Origin: Betaproteobacteria bacterium HGW-Betaproteobacteria-9
GTDB lineage: Bacteria > Pseudomonadota > Gammaproteobacteria > Burkholderiales > Burkholderiaceae_C
Length of the DNA stretch: 64,000 bases
Assembly (NCBI GenBank): GCA_002842215.1
Contig: PHCC01000011.1
Span: forward strand, 99,832-163,831
Direction of reading: 5' to 3'
Shown: one piece after another, positions 17,021 to 25,746 of the stretch
Position numbering within the stretch: the first letter of the stretch is position 1
How the letters are laid out: each line of letters begins with the position of its first letter
The notes under the pieces: model-generated
What the model saw: the letters and a program-made list of their open reading frames with translations, nothing else
The model's database searches: none
Told to the model about the DNA's origin: nothing
Program-made: the position numbers and the translations under genes

Positions 17021-18496
17021 ATGTCCGACCCCAAAAAGCACGACAACGGCCAGATGTCGTTCGGGCTGTTCCAGCGCGAGCAGCGCAGCCTGTTTGGCGA
17101 GATCCTGGACTGGATGCTCACGCCGCTGCTGCTGCTGTGGCCGCTGTCGCTGGCGCTGACCTGGTTCGTGGCGCAGGGGATTGCGAGCAAGCCGTTTGAC
17201 CGTGCGCTGGAGTTCAACCTGCAAGCGCTCACGCAATTCGTCGTGAACCAGAACGAAAAGGTGAGCTTCAACCTGACGCCGCAGGCGCGCGACCTGCTGC
17301 GTGCCGACGACAGCGATCTCGTCTACTACCAGGTGCTGGACCCCCGCGGCGAGCTCATCAGTGGCGAGGGTGACTTTCCCCTGCCGCAGGACAACGAAAC
17401 CCCCGAACCGGGGCGGGTGATGCTGCGCGACGACATCGTGCGCGGTGATGAAGTGCGTGTGGCCTACGCCTGGCTCTCGCGCAACCAGGACCCCAAACGC
17501 CTGGTGCTGATGCAGGTGGCCGAAACCAAGGGAAAACGCTCCACACTGGCCACCGAAATCATCAAGGGTGTGATGGTGCCGCAGTTCGTGATCCTGCCGC
17601 TGGCGGTGCTGCTGGTGTGGATGGCGCTGGTACGCGGCATCCGCCCGCTCAACGAACTGGAGCAGCGCATCCGCGCGCGCAAACCCGACGACCTGAGCCC
17701 GATCGAAGAGTCTTTCATTCCCCAGGAAGTGGCGCCCTTGGTGTCGTCCATCAACGACCTGCTGACGCGGCTGAAGACCTCGCTGAGCACGCAGAAACGC
17801 TTCCTGGCCGACGCAGCCCACCAGCTCAAGACACCCCTGGCGGGGCTGCGCATGCAGGCCGAGCTGGCGCAACGCGAGAGCGATCCGCAGGAAATCCGCG
17901 GCTCGCTGCAGCAGATCGCTCGCTCCAGCACCCGCGCCACCCACACCGTCAACCAGTTGCTGTCACTCGCCCGCGCCGAAACCACCGGCCGCACGCTGCC
18001 GACCGCGCGCATCGACCTCGCCCGGCTCGTGAAGGGGGTCGTGCAGGACTCCGTTCCACGGGCGCTGGAGCACGGGATCGACCTGGGTTACGAAGGGCCC
18101 GAAGAGATGCCCGCGGATTGCCTGATGGAAGGCAATCCGACCCTGCTGCAGGAGATGACGCGCAACCTGGTGGACAACGCCATCAACTATTCCGGCCGGG
18201 ATGGCGTCGTCACTGCGCGTGTGCTGCTGGACCGCTTCAGCGGCGTGATGATCCTGCAGGTCGAGGACAACGGGCCGGGCATCCCGGAAAACGAGCGCGC
18301 ACTCGTGCTGCAGCCGTTCTACCGCGCGCTGGGCACCAACGTTGACGGCTCGGGCCTGGGTCTGGCCATCGTGCACGAGATCGCCCAGCAACACGGCGCC
18401 GTGGTGTCCATGGAGGACGCCCAGCCGGACCGCCCCCACCGGGGTCTACGCGCATCGGTGCGTTTTGCGCCCCGCAAGTCCCCGGACAAGGACTGA
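17021..18496 (+). CDS. Sensor histidine kinase (TctE-like)
   Basis: The 491-residue kinase has a first membrane helix at about 33-53, a periplasmic domain of about 140 residues of the 2CSK_N type (QVLDPRGELISGEGDFPLP), and a second helix at about 190-210. It has no obvious full HAMP. The dimerisation domain has the phospho-His in FLADAAHQLKTPLAGLRMQ near residue 267, and the ATP-binding domain has NLVDNAINYS, DNGPGIP and GSGLGLAIVHEI. TctE-type kinases sense tricarboxylates or related organic acids; the ligand here is inferred only from family. It is co-directional with the response regulator, 138 bp downstream, and converges on the GST-like gene with a 25-bp gap. Confidence 0.92.
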   Translation: MSDPKKHDNGQMSFGLFQREQRSLFGEILDWMLTPLLLLWPLSLALTWFVAQGIASKPFDRALEFNLQALTQFVVNQNEKVSFNLTPQARDLLRADDSDLVYYQVLDPRGELISGEGDFPLPQDNETPEPGRVMLRDDIVRGDEVRVAYAWLSRNQDPKRLVLMQVAETKGKRSTLATEIIKGVMVPQFVILPLAVLLVWMALVRGIRPLNELEQRIRARKPDDLSPIEESFIPQEVAPLVSSINDLLTRLKTSLSTQKRFLADAAHQLKTPLAGLRMQAELAQRESDPQEIRGSLQQIARSSTRATHTVNQLLSLARAETTGRTLPTARIDLARLVKGVVQDSVPRALEHGIDLGYEGPEEMPADCLMEGNPTLLQEMTRNLVDNAINYSGRDGVVTARVLLDRFSGVMILQVEDNGPGIPENERALVLQPFYRALGTNVDGSGLGLAIVHEIAQQHGAVVSMEDAQPDRPHRGLRASVRFAPRKSPDKD

Positions 18497-18521
18497 GGCC
18501 AGGCGACGCGGCCGCGGAAAA

Positions 18522-19175
18522 TCAGGCCGCTGCCGGCTGGTACACGTTGAGCTGCAGGCGCTCGCGCTCCACGGCACGCACCACGGCCGGCAGCGCCGCA
18601 AACCGCTGGGCCAGATCCCAGGTGGCGGGGAAGGTGGTGGGGTCGATGCCTGCGTAACCACCCCAGCGCAGCAAGGTCAGCGCATAAGCGTCGAGCGCAC
18701 CCGGCTTCTCGCCAGTGAGCCAGGGCGAGGCCCGGGCCGCGAGCGCCTCGATCTCGCCCAGCAGACCCCGGTAGCTGTTCGCGGCGAACGCGCCAATGAC
18801 CTTCTGCGTGCCTTCGTCGTCGGCGAACTTCTGCGGCATGAACACGTGGGTGAAGGTGGGGTGCACCGTGTTGTTCATCCAGGCCAGCGTGGACAGCGCA
18901 CGCGTGCGCGCCAGACCCGACGCGGGCAGGATGCCGGCCTGAGGAAATTTTGCGTCCAGGTGCAGCAGGATGGACACGATCTGGGTGACCACCTCGCCGT
19001 CGTCCACCAGCACCGGCACCTGACCGCGAGGGTTCAGCGCCAGGTAGTCGGCCGAGCGCTGCTCGCCCTTGTGCAGCTTCACGCTGACGGGTTCGAAGGC
19101 AGCGCCCGAGAGTTCCAGCATGCTGTGCGGCACGAACGAGCAGGCGCCGGGGGCGAAATAGAGTTTGAGGCTCAT
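18522..19175 (-). CDS. Glutathione S-transferase family protein
   Basis: The 217-residue soluble protein has an N-terminal thioredoxin-like domain (MSLKLYFAPGACSFVPH, and NPRGQVPVLVDDGEVVTQ near 48-65) and an all-helical C-terminal domain. The ACSF segment near residues 11-14 is the beta-class-like catalytic region. Substrate is unknown; beta-class members conjugate glutathione or act in detoxification and stress. It lies 17 bp downstream of topB and may be read from the same message, though the functions are unrelated. The start is supported by GGGAGA. Confidence 0.88.
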   Translation of the reverse strand: MSLKLYFAPGACSFVPHSMLELSGAAFEPVSVKLHKGEQRSADYLALNPRGQVPVLVDDGEVVTQIVSILLHLDAKFPQAGILPASGLARTRALSTLAWMNNTVHPTFTHVFMPQKFADDEGTQKVIGAFAANSYRGLLGEIEALAARASPWLTGEKPGALDAYALTLLRWGGYAGIDPTTFPATWDLAQRFAALPAVVRAVERERLQLNVYQPAAA

Positions 19176-19192
19176 GGATGGGTCTCCCGTGA

Positions 19193-22165
19193 TCAGCTGA
19201 GGTGTTTGCCGAGCACGCCGGCAATTTCAAACATCGTGACTTGCGGCTTGCCGAACACCGGCTCCAGCTTGGCGTCGGCGTTGACGTTGCGTTTGTTGGT
19301 GGCGTCCTGCAGCCCGTTGGCTTTGATGTAGTCCCACAGCTTCTTCACCGCTTCGGGGCGCGACACAGCGTCCGGTCCGATCACCGCGGCCAGCGCCGCG
19401 CTGGGCTGCTTGCCGCTGGCGGCGGTGGTCTTGCGCGGCGCCTTGGGGGCTTTCACCGCCGGCGTCTTCTTGGCTGCGGCTTTCTTCGCGGGCGCCGCCT
19501 TCTTGGCCGGTGCGGCTTTGCCGGCGGCCGCGCGCACGGGTGCACCGGCTGCCGTCTTGCGCGGCGGGAACTTGGACGGTGCGAACTCGAAGTTCACCTT
19601 GCCGGCTTCCTTGTCCCAGGCCAGGAAGGCCTTGAACGCACGGCGCGTGCGCATGGAGACGAACTTGTCGAGCAGGTCGGTTTTTCCTGTGGTCAGCAAT
19701 TTCTGCATCTGCTCGCGCGCCACCGGCTGCTGCAGGATGATCTTGCCGCTCTTGAAATCGCAAGTCGGTGTGGCCTGCGCCATCGTCGGCACCGACTTCT
19801 CGCAGACGTAGTTGGCGCCGTGTTCGTGCACCGCTCCGCCACACTTGGGGCAGGCACCGAGCGATTCGCTGCCTGTGAAATCGACCAGCTCGCCGGTCTC
19901 TTCGTTTTTCTTGTCGTCGCCGAAGTCGAATTCGAGTTTCCAGTTCTTCTCTTCTTCGTTGAACTTGATCACGATCTCGGCCACGAAGGGCCAGCCCGCC
20001 TTGGAGCGGAAACCCTCCAGCGGGCCGATCTTCTTGGTCGCCAGCAGCTGTTCGGCTTCTTCGGGCTCGAAGGTGCGGCCGGCCGGCGACTTGCCGAACG
20101 AAAAGCCGCAGCCCTCGCTGTTGCCGTCGGCGCCGGCGCAGCCGTAGCGGCGGTAGTTTTCCTTCACCACGCCGCCGCAGTTGGGGCAGGGCGTTTGCAG
20201 GGTGGCGTAGTTGCCGGGGATGGTGTCGCGGTCGTATTCCTTGGCCTTCTTCACCATGCGCTCGGTCATGGCGGCGATCTCGCCCATGAAGGCGGCGCGG
20301 CTGAGCTTGCCGTGCTCCATCTGAGCCAGCTTGTATTCCCACTCGCCGGTGAGCTCGGGCTTGGAGAGTTCCTCCACGCCGAGGCCGCGCAGCAGCGTCA
20401 TGAGCTGGAAGGCCTTGGCCGTGGGGATGATCTCGCGGCCTTCGCGGAACATGTACTTCTCGGTCAGCAGGCCTTCGATGATGGCCGCGCGCGTGGCAGG
20501 CGTGCCCAGGCCTTTTTCCTGCATCGCTTCGCGCAGCTCGTCGTCATCCACCAGCTTGCCCGCGCCTTCCATGGCGCCCAGCAGGGTGGCTTCCGAATAG
20601 CGTGCGGGTGGCTTGGTCTTCAGGCCTTTGGTTTCCACCGATTCGGTGCGCACGGTCTCACCTTCGCGCACCGGCACCAGGTTCTGACCCTTGTCGCCCT
20701 CTTTGGCATCCACCACGTCTTCGGCGGCTTCCTTGCCATAGACCGCCATCCAGCCCGGCTTGACCAGCACCTTGCCTTCGGTCTTGAAGTGATGATTGAC
20801 CACAGACGTGATTCGGGTCGTGACCATGAATTCAGCCGACGGGAAAAACACCGCCAGGAAGCGGCGCACCACCAGGTCGTACAGCTTCTGCTCGGCTTCG
20901 CTCAGCCCGTGCGGCGCCTGCAGCGTGGGGATGATGGCGAAGTGGTCCGACACCTTGCTGTTGTCGAAGATGCGCTTGCTCGGGCGGATGTAGCCGCCGT
21001 CGAGCGCGGTGCGCGCGTGCGGCGCCAGGTGCTTCATGCCGCTGCCGGCCAGCATCTCGAAGGTCTGCTTCACCGTGGGCAAATAGTCTTCGGGCAGGGC
21101 GCGCGAGTCGGTCCGCGGGTAGGTCAGGGCCTTGTGGCGCTCGTACAGGCTTTGCGCCAGTTGCAGCGTGGTCTTGGCGGAAAAGCCGAAGCGGCCGTTG
21201 GCCTCGCGCTGCAAGCTGGTCAGGTCGTACAGCAGGCCGCTGGCCTGCGTGGTGGGTTTGCTTTCTTCCTTGACGCTGGCGGCCTTGCCGCGCACCGCAT
21301 CGGCGATCGCCTGGGCTTCGCGCTGGCTCCAGACGCGGTCGGCGCGCTGCTCCAGGTCGGCGTCGTCGCCGGTGGGCTTCTTGAACGCGGGGTCGAACCA
21401 CTTGCCCGGGTACTCGCCGGCTTCGGCAAGGAAGCTGCCGTGGATCTCCCAATAGTCGCGGCTGCGGTGGGCGCGGATCTTTTCTTCGCGCTCGACCACG
21501 ATGGACAGCGTGGGCGTCTGCACCCGGCCGACGGTGGTGAGGAAAAAACCGCCGTCGCGCGAGTTGAACGCGGTCATGGCGCGCGTGCCGTTGATGCCCA
21601 CCATCCAGTCGGCCTCGGAACGGCTGCGCGCGGCGTCGGCCAGTCCCTGCATCTGCGCATCGCTGCGCAGGTGCTCGAAGCCGTCGCGGATCGCCGCCGG
21701 CGTCATGGATTGCAGCCACAGACGCTGCACCGGTTTGCCCAGCGTCTGGTACGAGCCGCCCTTCAGGCCACCGGCGTACTGTTCGATCAGTCGGAAGATC
21801 AGCTCGCCCTCGCGGCCGGCGTCACAGGCGTTGATGAGTTTCGTCACGTCCTTGCGCTTGGCCAGGCGCACCACCGCCGACAGGCGCGACTTGGTCTTGT
21901 CGATCGGCTTGAGTTCAAAGTAGGGCGGCAGCACCGGCAGGTGGGCGAAGCTCCACTTGCCACGTTTGACGTCGAACTCTTCGGGCGCGGCGATCTCCAC
22001 CAGGTGGCCCACGGCTGAAGTGACGACGTAGGTGTCACTCTCGAAGTGGTCATCGTGCTTGTCGAACTTGCCCGCCACCGGGGTGAGCGCTCGCACGATG
22101 TCCTGGGCCACGGACGGCTTCTCGGCAATGACCAGGGTTTTGGCGAAACCTTCAGCAGTTTTCAT
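19193..22165 (-). CDS. topB: DNA topoisomerase III with H1-like basic tail and C-terminal SWIB domain
   Basis: The protein has 990 residues, much longer than the roughly 650 of Escherichia coli TopB. The TOPRIM domain starts at LVIAEKPSVAQDIV with NACDAGREGELIFR near 115-128; the active-site tyrosine is in KALTYPRTDSRALPEDY near 340. Two Cys clusters follow (CPNCGG near 640, CPKCGG near 755). Residues about 869-922 form an Ala/Lys/Pro-rich basic tail with repeated AAPAKK units, like histone H1 tails. Residues about 923-990 are a SWIB/MDM2-type domain (RPEAVKKLWDYIKANGLQD, then LEPVFGKPQVTMFEIAGVL). TopoIII decatenates DNA. It is divergent from a SET-domain gene across 98 bp. The SWIB fusion is known for some bacterial topoisomerases; the role of the tail is inference. 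Confidence 0.93.
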   Translation of the reverse strand: MKTAEGFAKTLVIAEKPSVAQDIVRALTPVAGKFDKHDDHFESDTYVVTSAVGHLVEIAAPEEFDVKRGKWSFAHLPVLPPYFELKPIDKTKSRLSAVVRLAKRKDVTKLINACDAGREGELIFRLIEQYAGGLKGGSYQTLGKPVQRLWLQSMTPAAIRDGFEHLRSDAQMQGLADAARSRSEADWMVGINGTRAMTAFNSRDGGFFLTTVGRVQTPTLSIVVEREEKIRAHRSRDYWEIHGSFLAEAGEYPGKWFDPAFKKPTGDDADLEQRADRVWSQREAQAIADAVRGKAASVKEESKPTTQASGLLYDLTSLQREANGRFGFSAKTTLQLAQSLYERHKALTYPRTDSRALPEDYLPTVKQTFEMLAGSGMKHLAPHARTALDGGYIRPSKRIFDNSKVSDHFAIIPTLQAPHGLSEAEQKLYDLVVRRFLAVFFPSAEFMVTTRITSVVNHHFKTEGKVLVKPGWMAVYGKEAAEDVVDAKEGDKGQNLVPVREGETVRTESVETKGLKTKPPARYSEATLLGAMEGAGKLVDDDELREAMQEKGLGTPATRAAIIEGLLTEKYMFREGREIIPTAKAFQLMTLLRGLGVEELSKPELTGEWEYKLAQMEHGKLSRAAFMGEIAAMTERMVKKAKEYDRDTIPGNYATLQTPCPNCGGVVKENYRRYGCAGADGNSEGCGFSFGKSPAGRTFEPEEAEQLLATKKIGPLEGFRSKAGWPFVAEIVIKFNEEEKNWKLEFDFGDDKKNEETGELVDFTGSESLGACPKCGGAVHEHGANYVCEKSVPTMAQATPTCDFKSGKIILQQPVAREQMQKLLTTGKTDLLDKFVSMRTRRAFKAFLAWDKEAGKVNFEFAPSKFPPRKTAAGAPVRAAAGKAAPAKKAAPAKKAAAKKTPAVKAPKAPRKTTAASGKQPSAALAAVIGPDAVSRPEAVKKLWDYIKANGLQDATNKRNVNADAKLEPVFGKPQVTMFEIAGVLGKHLS

Positions 22166-22181
22166 CTCTACAATCAGCTTT

Positions 22182-22236
22182 CACGCGCGCATGCACGCGC
22201 ACACATGGGTACGCACACACACGCGCGCACCTGCAT
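22182..22236. other. Alternating purine-pyrimidine tract in the topB/SET divergent promoter
   Basis: Two runs alternate purine and pyrimidine almost without a break, about 26 bp (22182-22207) and 23 bp (22208-22230), rich in CG and CA steps. Such tracts can adopt Z-DNA under negative supercoiling. The tract fills most of the 98-bp gap between the topB and SET starts. Confidence 0.7.
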
Positions 22237-22263
22237 GAATCAACCTTACCAAAAATTCCGGCC

Positions 22264-22809
22264 GTGACGAAAACCGCAGGTTTCGCAAAAAGCCCACGCC
22301 AGACGCGCGCCGCTTCCGCCACCAAAACGCCCGCTGCCAGCAGCCGGCGCATCCAGACGCGGCGCTCCGGTGTGCATGGCAAGGGCGTCTACGCCGTCGT
22401 GGATCTGGCCGAAGGTGAGACCCTGATTGAATACGTGGGGGAGATCATCAGCTGGGACGAGGCGCTCAGGCGCCACCCGCACGACCCCAGCGATCCGAAC
22501 CACACCTTCTATTTCCACATCGACGAAGGCCACGTCATCGACGCCAAGGTGGGCGGCAACTCCTCGCGCTGGATCAACCACAGCTGCAAGCCCAACTGCG
22601 AAGCCGAGGTGGATGAAGGCCGGGTCTTCATCCGCGCCCAGCGCAACATCGCCGCGGGCGAAGAGCTGTTCTACGACTACGGCCTGGTGATCGACGAGCC
22701 CTACACGCCGAAGCTCAAGGCCGAGTACCCCTGCTGGTGCGGCGCCAAGAACTGCCGCGGCACGCTGCTGGCGCCCAAGCGCGGTGGCCGTGCCACCAAG
22801 TTGGGATGA
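22264..22809 (+). CDS. SET-domain protein-lysine methyltransferase with post-SET motif
   Basis: The 181-residue protein starts at GTG 22264. After a basic N-terminus (about 1-30) it has a complete SET domain at about 31-155: SGVHGKGVYAVVDLAEGE, RWINHSCKPNCEAE (the NHSC motif binding AdoMet) and GEELFYDYGL with the catalytic Tyr. It ends in CWCGAKNCRGTLL, a post-SET zinc motif (CxCx4C) as in eukaryotic-type enzymes. It would transfer methyl groups from AdoMet to lysines. It is divergent from topB, whose product carries a lysine-rich H1-like tail, making that tail a plausible substrate; this is inference. It is followed directly by a repeat element and birA. Confidence 0.9.
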   Translation: MTKTAGFAKSPRQTRAASATKTPAASSRRIQTRRSGVHGKGVYAVVDLAEGETLIEYVGEIISWDEALRRHPHDPSDPNHTFYFHIDEGHVIDAKVGGNSSRWINHSCKPNCEAEVDEGRVFIRAQRNIAAGEELFYDYGLVIDEPYTPKLKAEYPCWCGAKNCRGTLLAPKRGGRATKLG

Positions 22810-22893
22810 CCCCCCTGCGCCGCTTCGCGTCTTCCCCCCTGAGGGGGGACAACACCAGCGCCCCGGCAAAGCCGGTTGCGCGGTGTTCTGGGC
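22810..22893 (+). repeat. Three-hairpin repeat element, copy 3
   Basis: It starts at the first base after the SET gene stop codon. First stem CGC / GCG, middle hairpin CCCCCCTGAGGGGGG, outer stem AACACC / GGTGTT with inner GCGC / GCGC, and the conserved CCGGCAAAGCCGG loop. It lies between the SET gene and birA. Confidence 0.88.
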
Positions 22894-22914
22894 TGCAGGC
22901 ACGTCTCTCCGGTC

Positions 22915-23727
22915 ATGTCTGATCTGCTGGCCCACGTCGAATCAGTCTGGCAGGCGGTCGTGCCCGACCTGCCGGGCTTCACGGTCGAGGTGCTGCCCAG
23001 CATCGACTCCACCAGCAGCGAGCTCATGCGCCGCGCGCGCGCCGGGTTGATGGAGCCGGTGCTGCTGGCGGCCGATGAGCAGACCGCCGGGCGCGGTCGT
23101 CTGGGCAAGGGCTGGCACAGCAAGGCCGGCCAGTCACTGACGTTTTCGCTCGCGCTGCCGCTGGCGCCGGCCGACTGGTCGGGCCTGTCGCTGGCGGTCG
23201 GCGTGAGCCTGGCCGAGAGCCTGCACCCGGACGTGCGGCTCAAGTGGCCCAACGACCTCTGGCTGCACCAGCGCAAGCTCGGTGGCATCCTGGTGGAAAC
23301 CGCCAGCAACGGCACATCGGTCGGCAGCGCTGCCACGCACCCGCGCCTGGTCGTGGTGGGCGTGGGCATCAACATCGCCCGCCCTGAAGCCGCGGCCGTG
23401 AGCGCCTTGGCCAGCCCGGATGCGGTGCTGCCCGCGATGGCACCCGCCGGCTTGTCCGAGATGCTGGTCGGCCTGACCGCGGGCGAGGTGCTGGCACGGG
23501 TGGCGCCCGCGCTGGTGCGCGACATCCAGGCCTTTGAGTCGCAAGGCTTCTCCGCCTTTGCCGAGCGTTTCGCCCGGCGCGATGCGCTCCAGGGGCAAAG
23601 TGTGCGCCTGTCCGACGGCAGCCAGGGATCCGCCTGTGGTGTGAGCCCGCAAGGGGCCTTGCTCGTTCAGACCGGCCAGGGCATGCAGGCGGTCACCAGT
23701 TCGGAAGTGAGCGTGCGGCCATGTTGA
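22915..23727 (+). CDS. birA: Biotin--[acetyl-CoA-carboxylase] ligase
   Basis: Read from ATG 22915 (MSDLLAHVESVWQ) the protein has 270 residues. It carries the catalytic motif QTAGRGRLGKGWHS near residues 56-69, LKWPNDLWLHQRKLGGIL near 105-122 and VVGVGINI near 142. It lacks the N-terminal DNA-binding winged helix of Escherichia coli BirA, so it is a monofunctional ligase attaching biotin to carboxylase subunits. Its TGA overlaps the start of the SPOR gene, showing translational coupling. Upstream in-frame sequence is repeat element and is not taken as coding. Confidence 0.92.
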   Translation: MSDLLAHVESVWQAVVPDLPGFTVEVLPSIDSTSSELMRRARAGLMEPVLLAADEQTAGRGRLGKGWHSKAGQSLTFSLALPLAPADWSGLSLAVGVSLAESLHPDVRLKWPNDLWLHQRKLGGILVETASNGTSVGSAATHPRLVVVGVGINIARPEAAAVSALASPDAVLPAMAPAGLSEMLVGLTAGEVLARVAPALVRDIQAFESQGFSAFAERFARRDALQGQSVRLSDGSQGSACGVSPQGALLVQTGQGMQAVTSSEVSVRPC

Positions 23728-24482
23728 GGGTAGTGATCGGGTTGCTGGTGCTGGCCAACGCGGGCTATTTCGCCTGGACCCAGGGGTACCTGGGCGCCCT
23801 GGGCCTGAAACCGGTGGTGCAATCCGAGCCCGAGCGGTTGCGATCCCAGATCAAGCCCGAGGGCTTGCGCCTGCTCAACGCCCCCCGGCCTGCCGAGGCA
23901 CCATCGAACGACGCCACGGCACCGACGGCTACGCCCCCATCACCACCCGCTCCAGCGCCAGAGGCAACGGCAGCGACCACGGTTGCAGCCGCCGAAGTCC
24001 CTGCCAAGCCCCAGACCGACAACACGCCCGCCACCGCTTGTTGGCAAGCCGCCATCTACTCGCCCGCCCAGGCCGATGTGTTGCGCAGTGCCCTGCAGCA
24101 GCTGGGCCTGCCCGACGGCGCCTGGCGGCTCAATGAAGTTCTCAGCGGAGGCCGCTGGATTGTCTACATGGGACGCTACAACGACGAGCAGATGGCGCGC
24201 AAAAAGACCGAACTGCGTGACATCAAGATCGAATTCCGGGAGGTCACGGTGCCAGCACTCGGACGCGGTCTGGCGCTGGGCACCTTCTCCAGCGAAGCCT
24301 CGGCCGAGCAGGCCCTGCAGGACCTGAGCAAAAAGGGCGTGCGCACCGCGCGCGTGGCGCTGGAGCGGCCCGAAGGCACCAACTTTGTCCTGCGCCTGCC
24401 CGCCGTCACGGCGGCGCAGCGCGCTCAGGTGGCGGGTCTGGGTGCTGCACTGGCCGGCAAATCCCTGCAAGCCTGCGAGTAA
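23721..24482 (+). CDS. SPOR-domain membrane-anchored protein
   Basis: The 253-residue protein has an N-terminal membrane anchor at about 3-21 (VVIGLLVLANAGYFAWT), a Pro/Ala-rich linker at about 50-95, and a C-terminal SPOR-like domain at about 105-200 (YSPAQADVLRSALQQLGL, YMGRYNDEQMARKKTELR, GLALGTFSSEASAEQAL). SPOR domains bind denuded septal peptidoglycan, so a role at the division site or cell wall is likely. Its ATG overlaps the birA stop (ATGTTGA), an arrangement of birA with a SPOR gene that suggests coupling. A truncated repeat element begins just after its stop. Confidence 0.82.
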   Translation: MLRVVIGLLVLANAGYFAWTQGYLGALGLKPVVQSEPERLRSQIKPEGLRLLNAPRPAEAPSNDATAPTATPPSPPAPAPEATAATTVAAAEVPAKPQTDNTPATACWQAAIYSPAQADVLRSALQQLGLPDGAWRLNEVLSGGRWIVYMGRYNDEQMARKKTELRDIKIEFREVTVPALGRGLALGTFSSEASAEQALQDLSKKGVRTARVALERPEGTNFVLRLPAVTAAQRAQVAGLGAALAGKSLQACE

Positions 24483-24484
24483 AC

Positions 24485-24536
24485 ACCCCCCTGCGCCGCT
24501 GCGTGGCTTCCCCTCTGTGGCAAAGGCGTGGGCTGG
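24485..24536 (+). repeat. Three-hairpin repeat element, copy 4 (truncated)
   Basis: It begins 2 bases after the SPOR gene stop with the family head CCCCCCTGCGCCGCTGCG, but the sequence diverges after the first stem and ends in GGCGTGGGCTGG-like sequence. The CCGGCAAAGCCGG loop is missing, so it is a decayed copy. Confidence 0.6.
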
Positions 24537-24561
24537 CGTTGCATTTCGCGCCCCAGAAACG

Positions 24562-24596
24562 AAAAACGCCGGATGCACTTTTCAGTGCAACCGGCG
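24562..24596 (-). terminator. Rho-independent terminator of gap
   Basis: On the minus strand CGCCGG-T-TGCAC / GTGCA-T-CCGGCG forms an 11-bp stem with one mismatch, followed by TTTTTC. It lies beyond repeat copy 5, so the gap message would include the repeat in its 3' untranslated region. Confidence 0.8.
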
Positions 24597-24610
24597 CGAA
24601 TTGCCTTCTC

Positions 24611-24700
24611 CCAGCGATCACCGCGGAACCGGCTTCGCCGTGCCGCAGGTGATGCCCCCTTGAGGGGGTGACGCGCCCTTAGGCGCGGCGCGGGGGTGAC
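24611..24700 (-). repeat. Three-hairpin repeat element, copy 5 (inverted orientation)
   Basis: It begins 2 bases after the gap stop codon and follows gap's strand, so it is in the opposite orientation to all other copies. The first stem is GCGCC / GGCGC, the middle hairpin CCCCCTCAAGGGGG, the outer stem ATCACC / GGTGAT. The loop is CACGGCGAAGCCGG. A terminator follows. Confidence 0.88.
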
Positions 24701-24702
24701 TC

Positions 24703-25746
<1,044 letters not shown>

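Noticed and set aside
19202..22018. A 938-codon open frame on the plus strand opposite topB
   Set aside because: It is a mirror of high-GC codon usage of topB; the translation has no recognisable domain and topB is certain.
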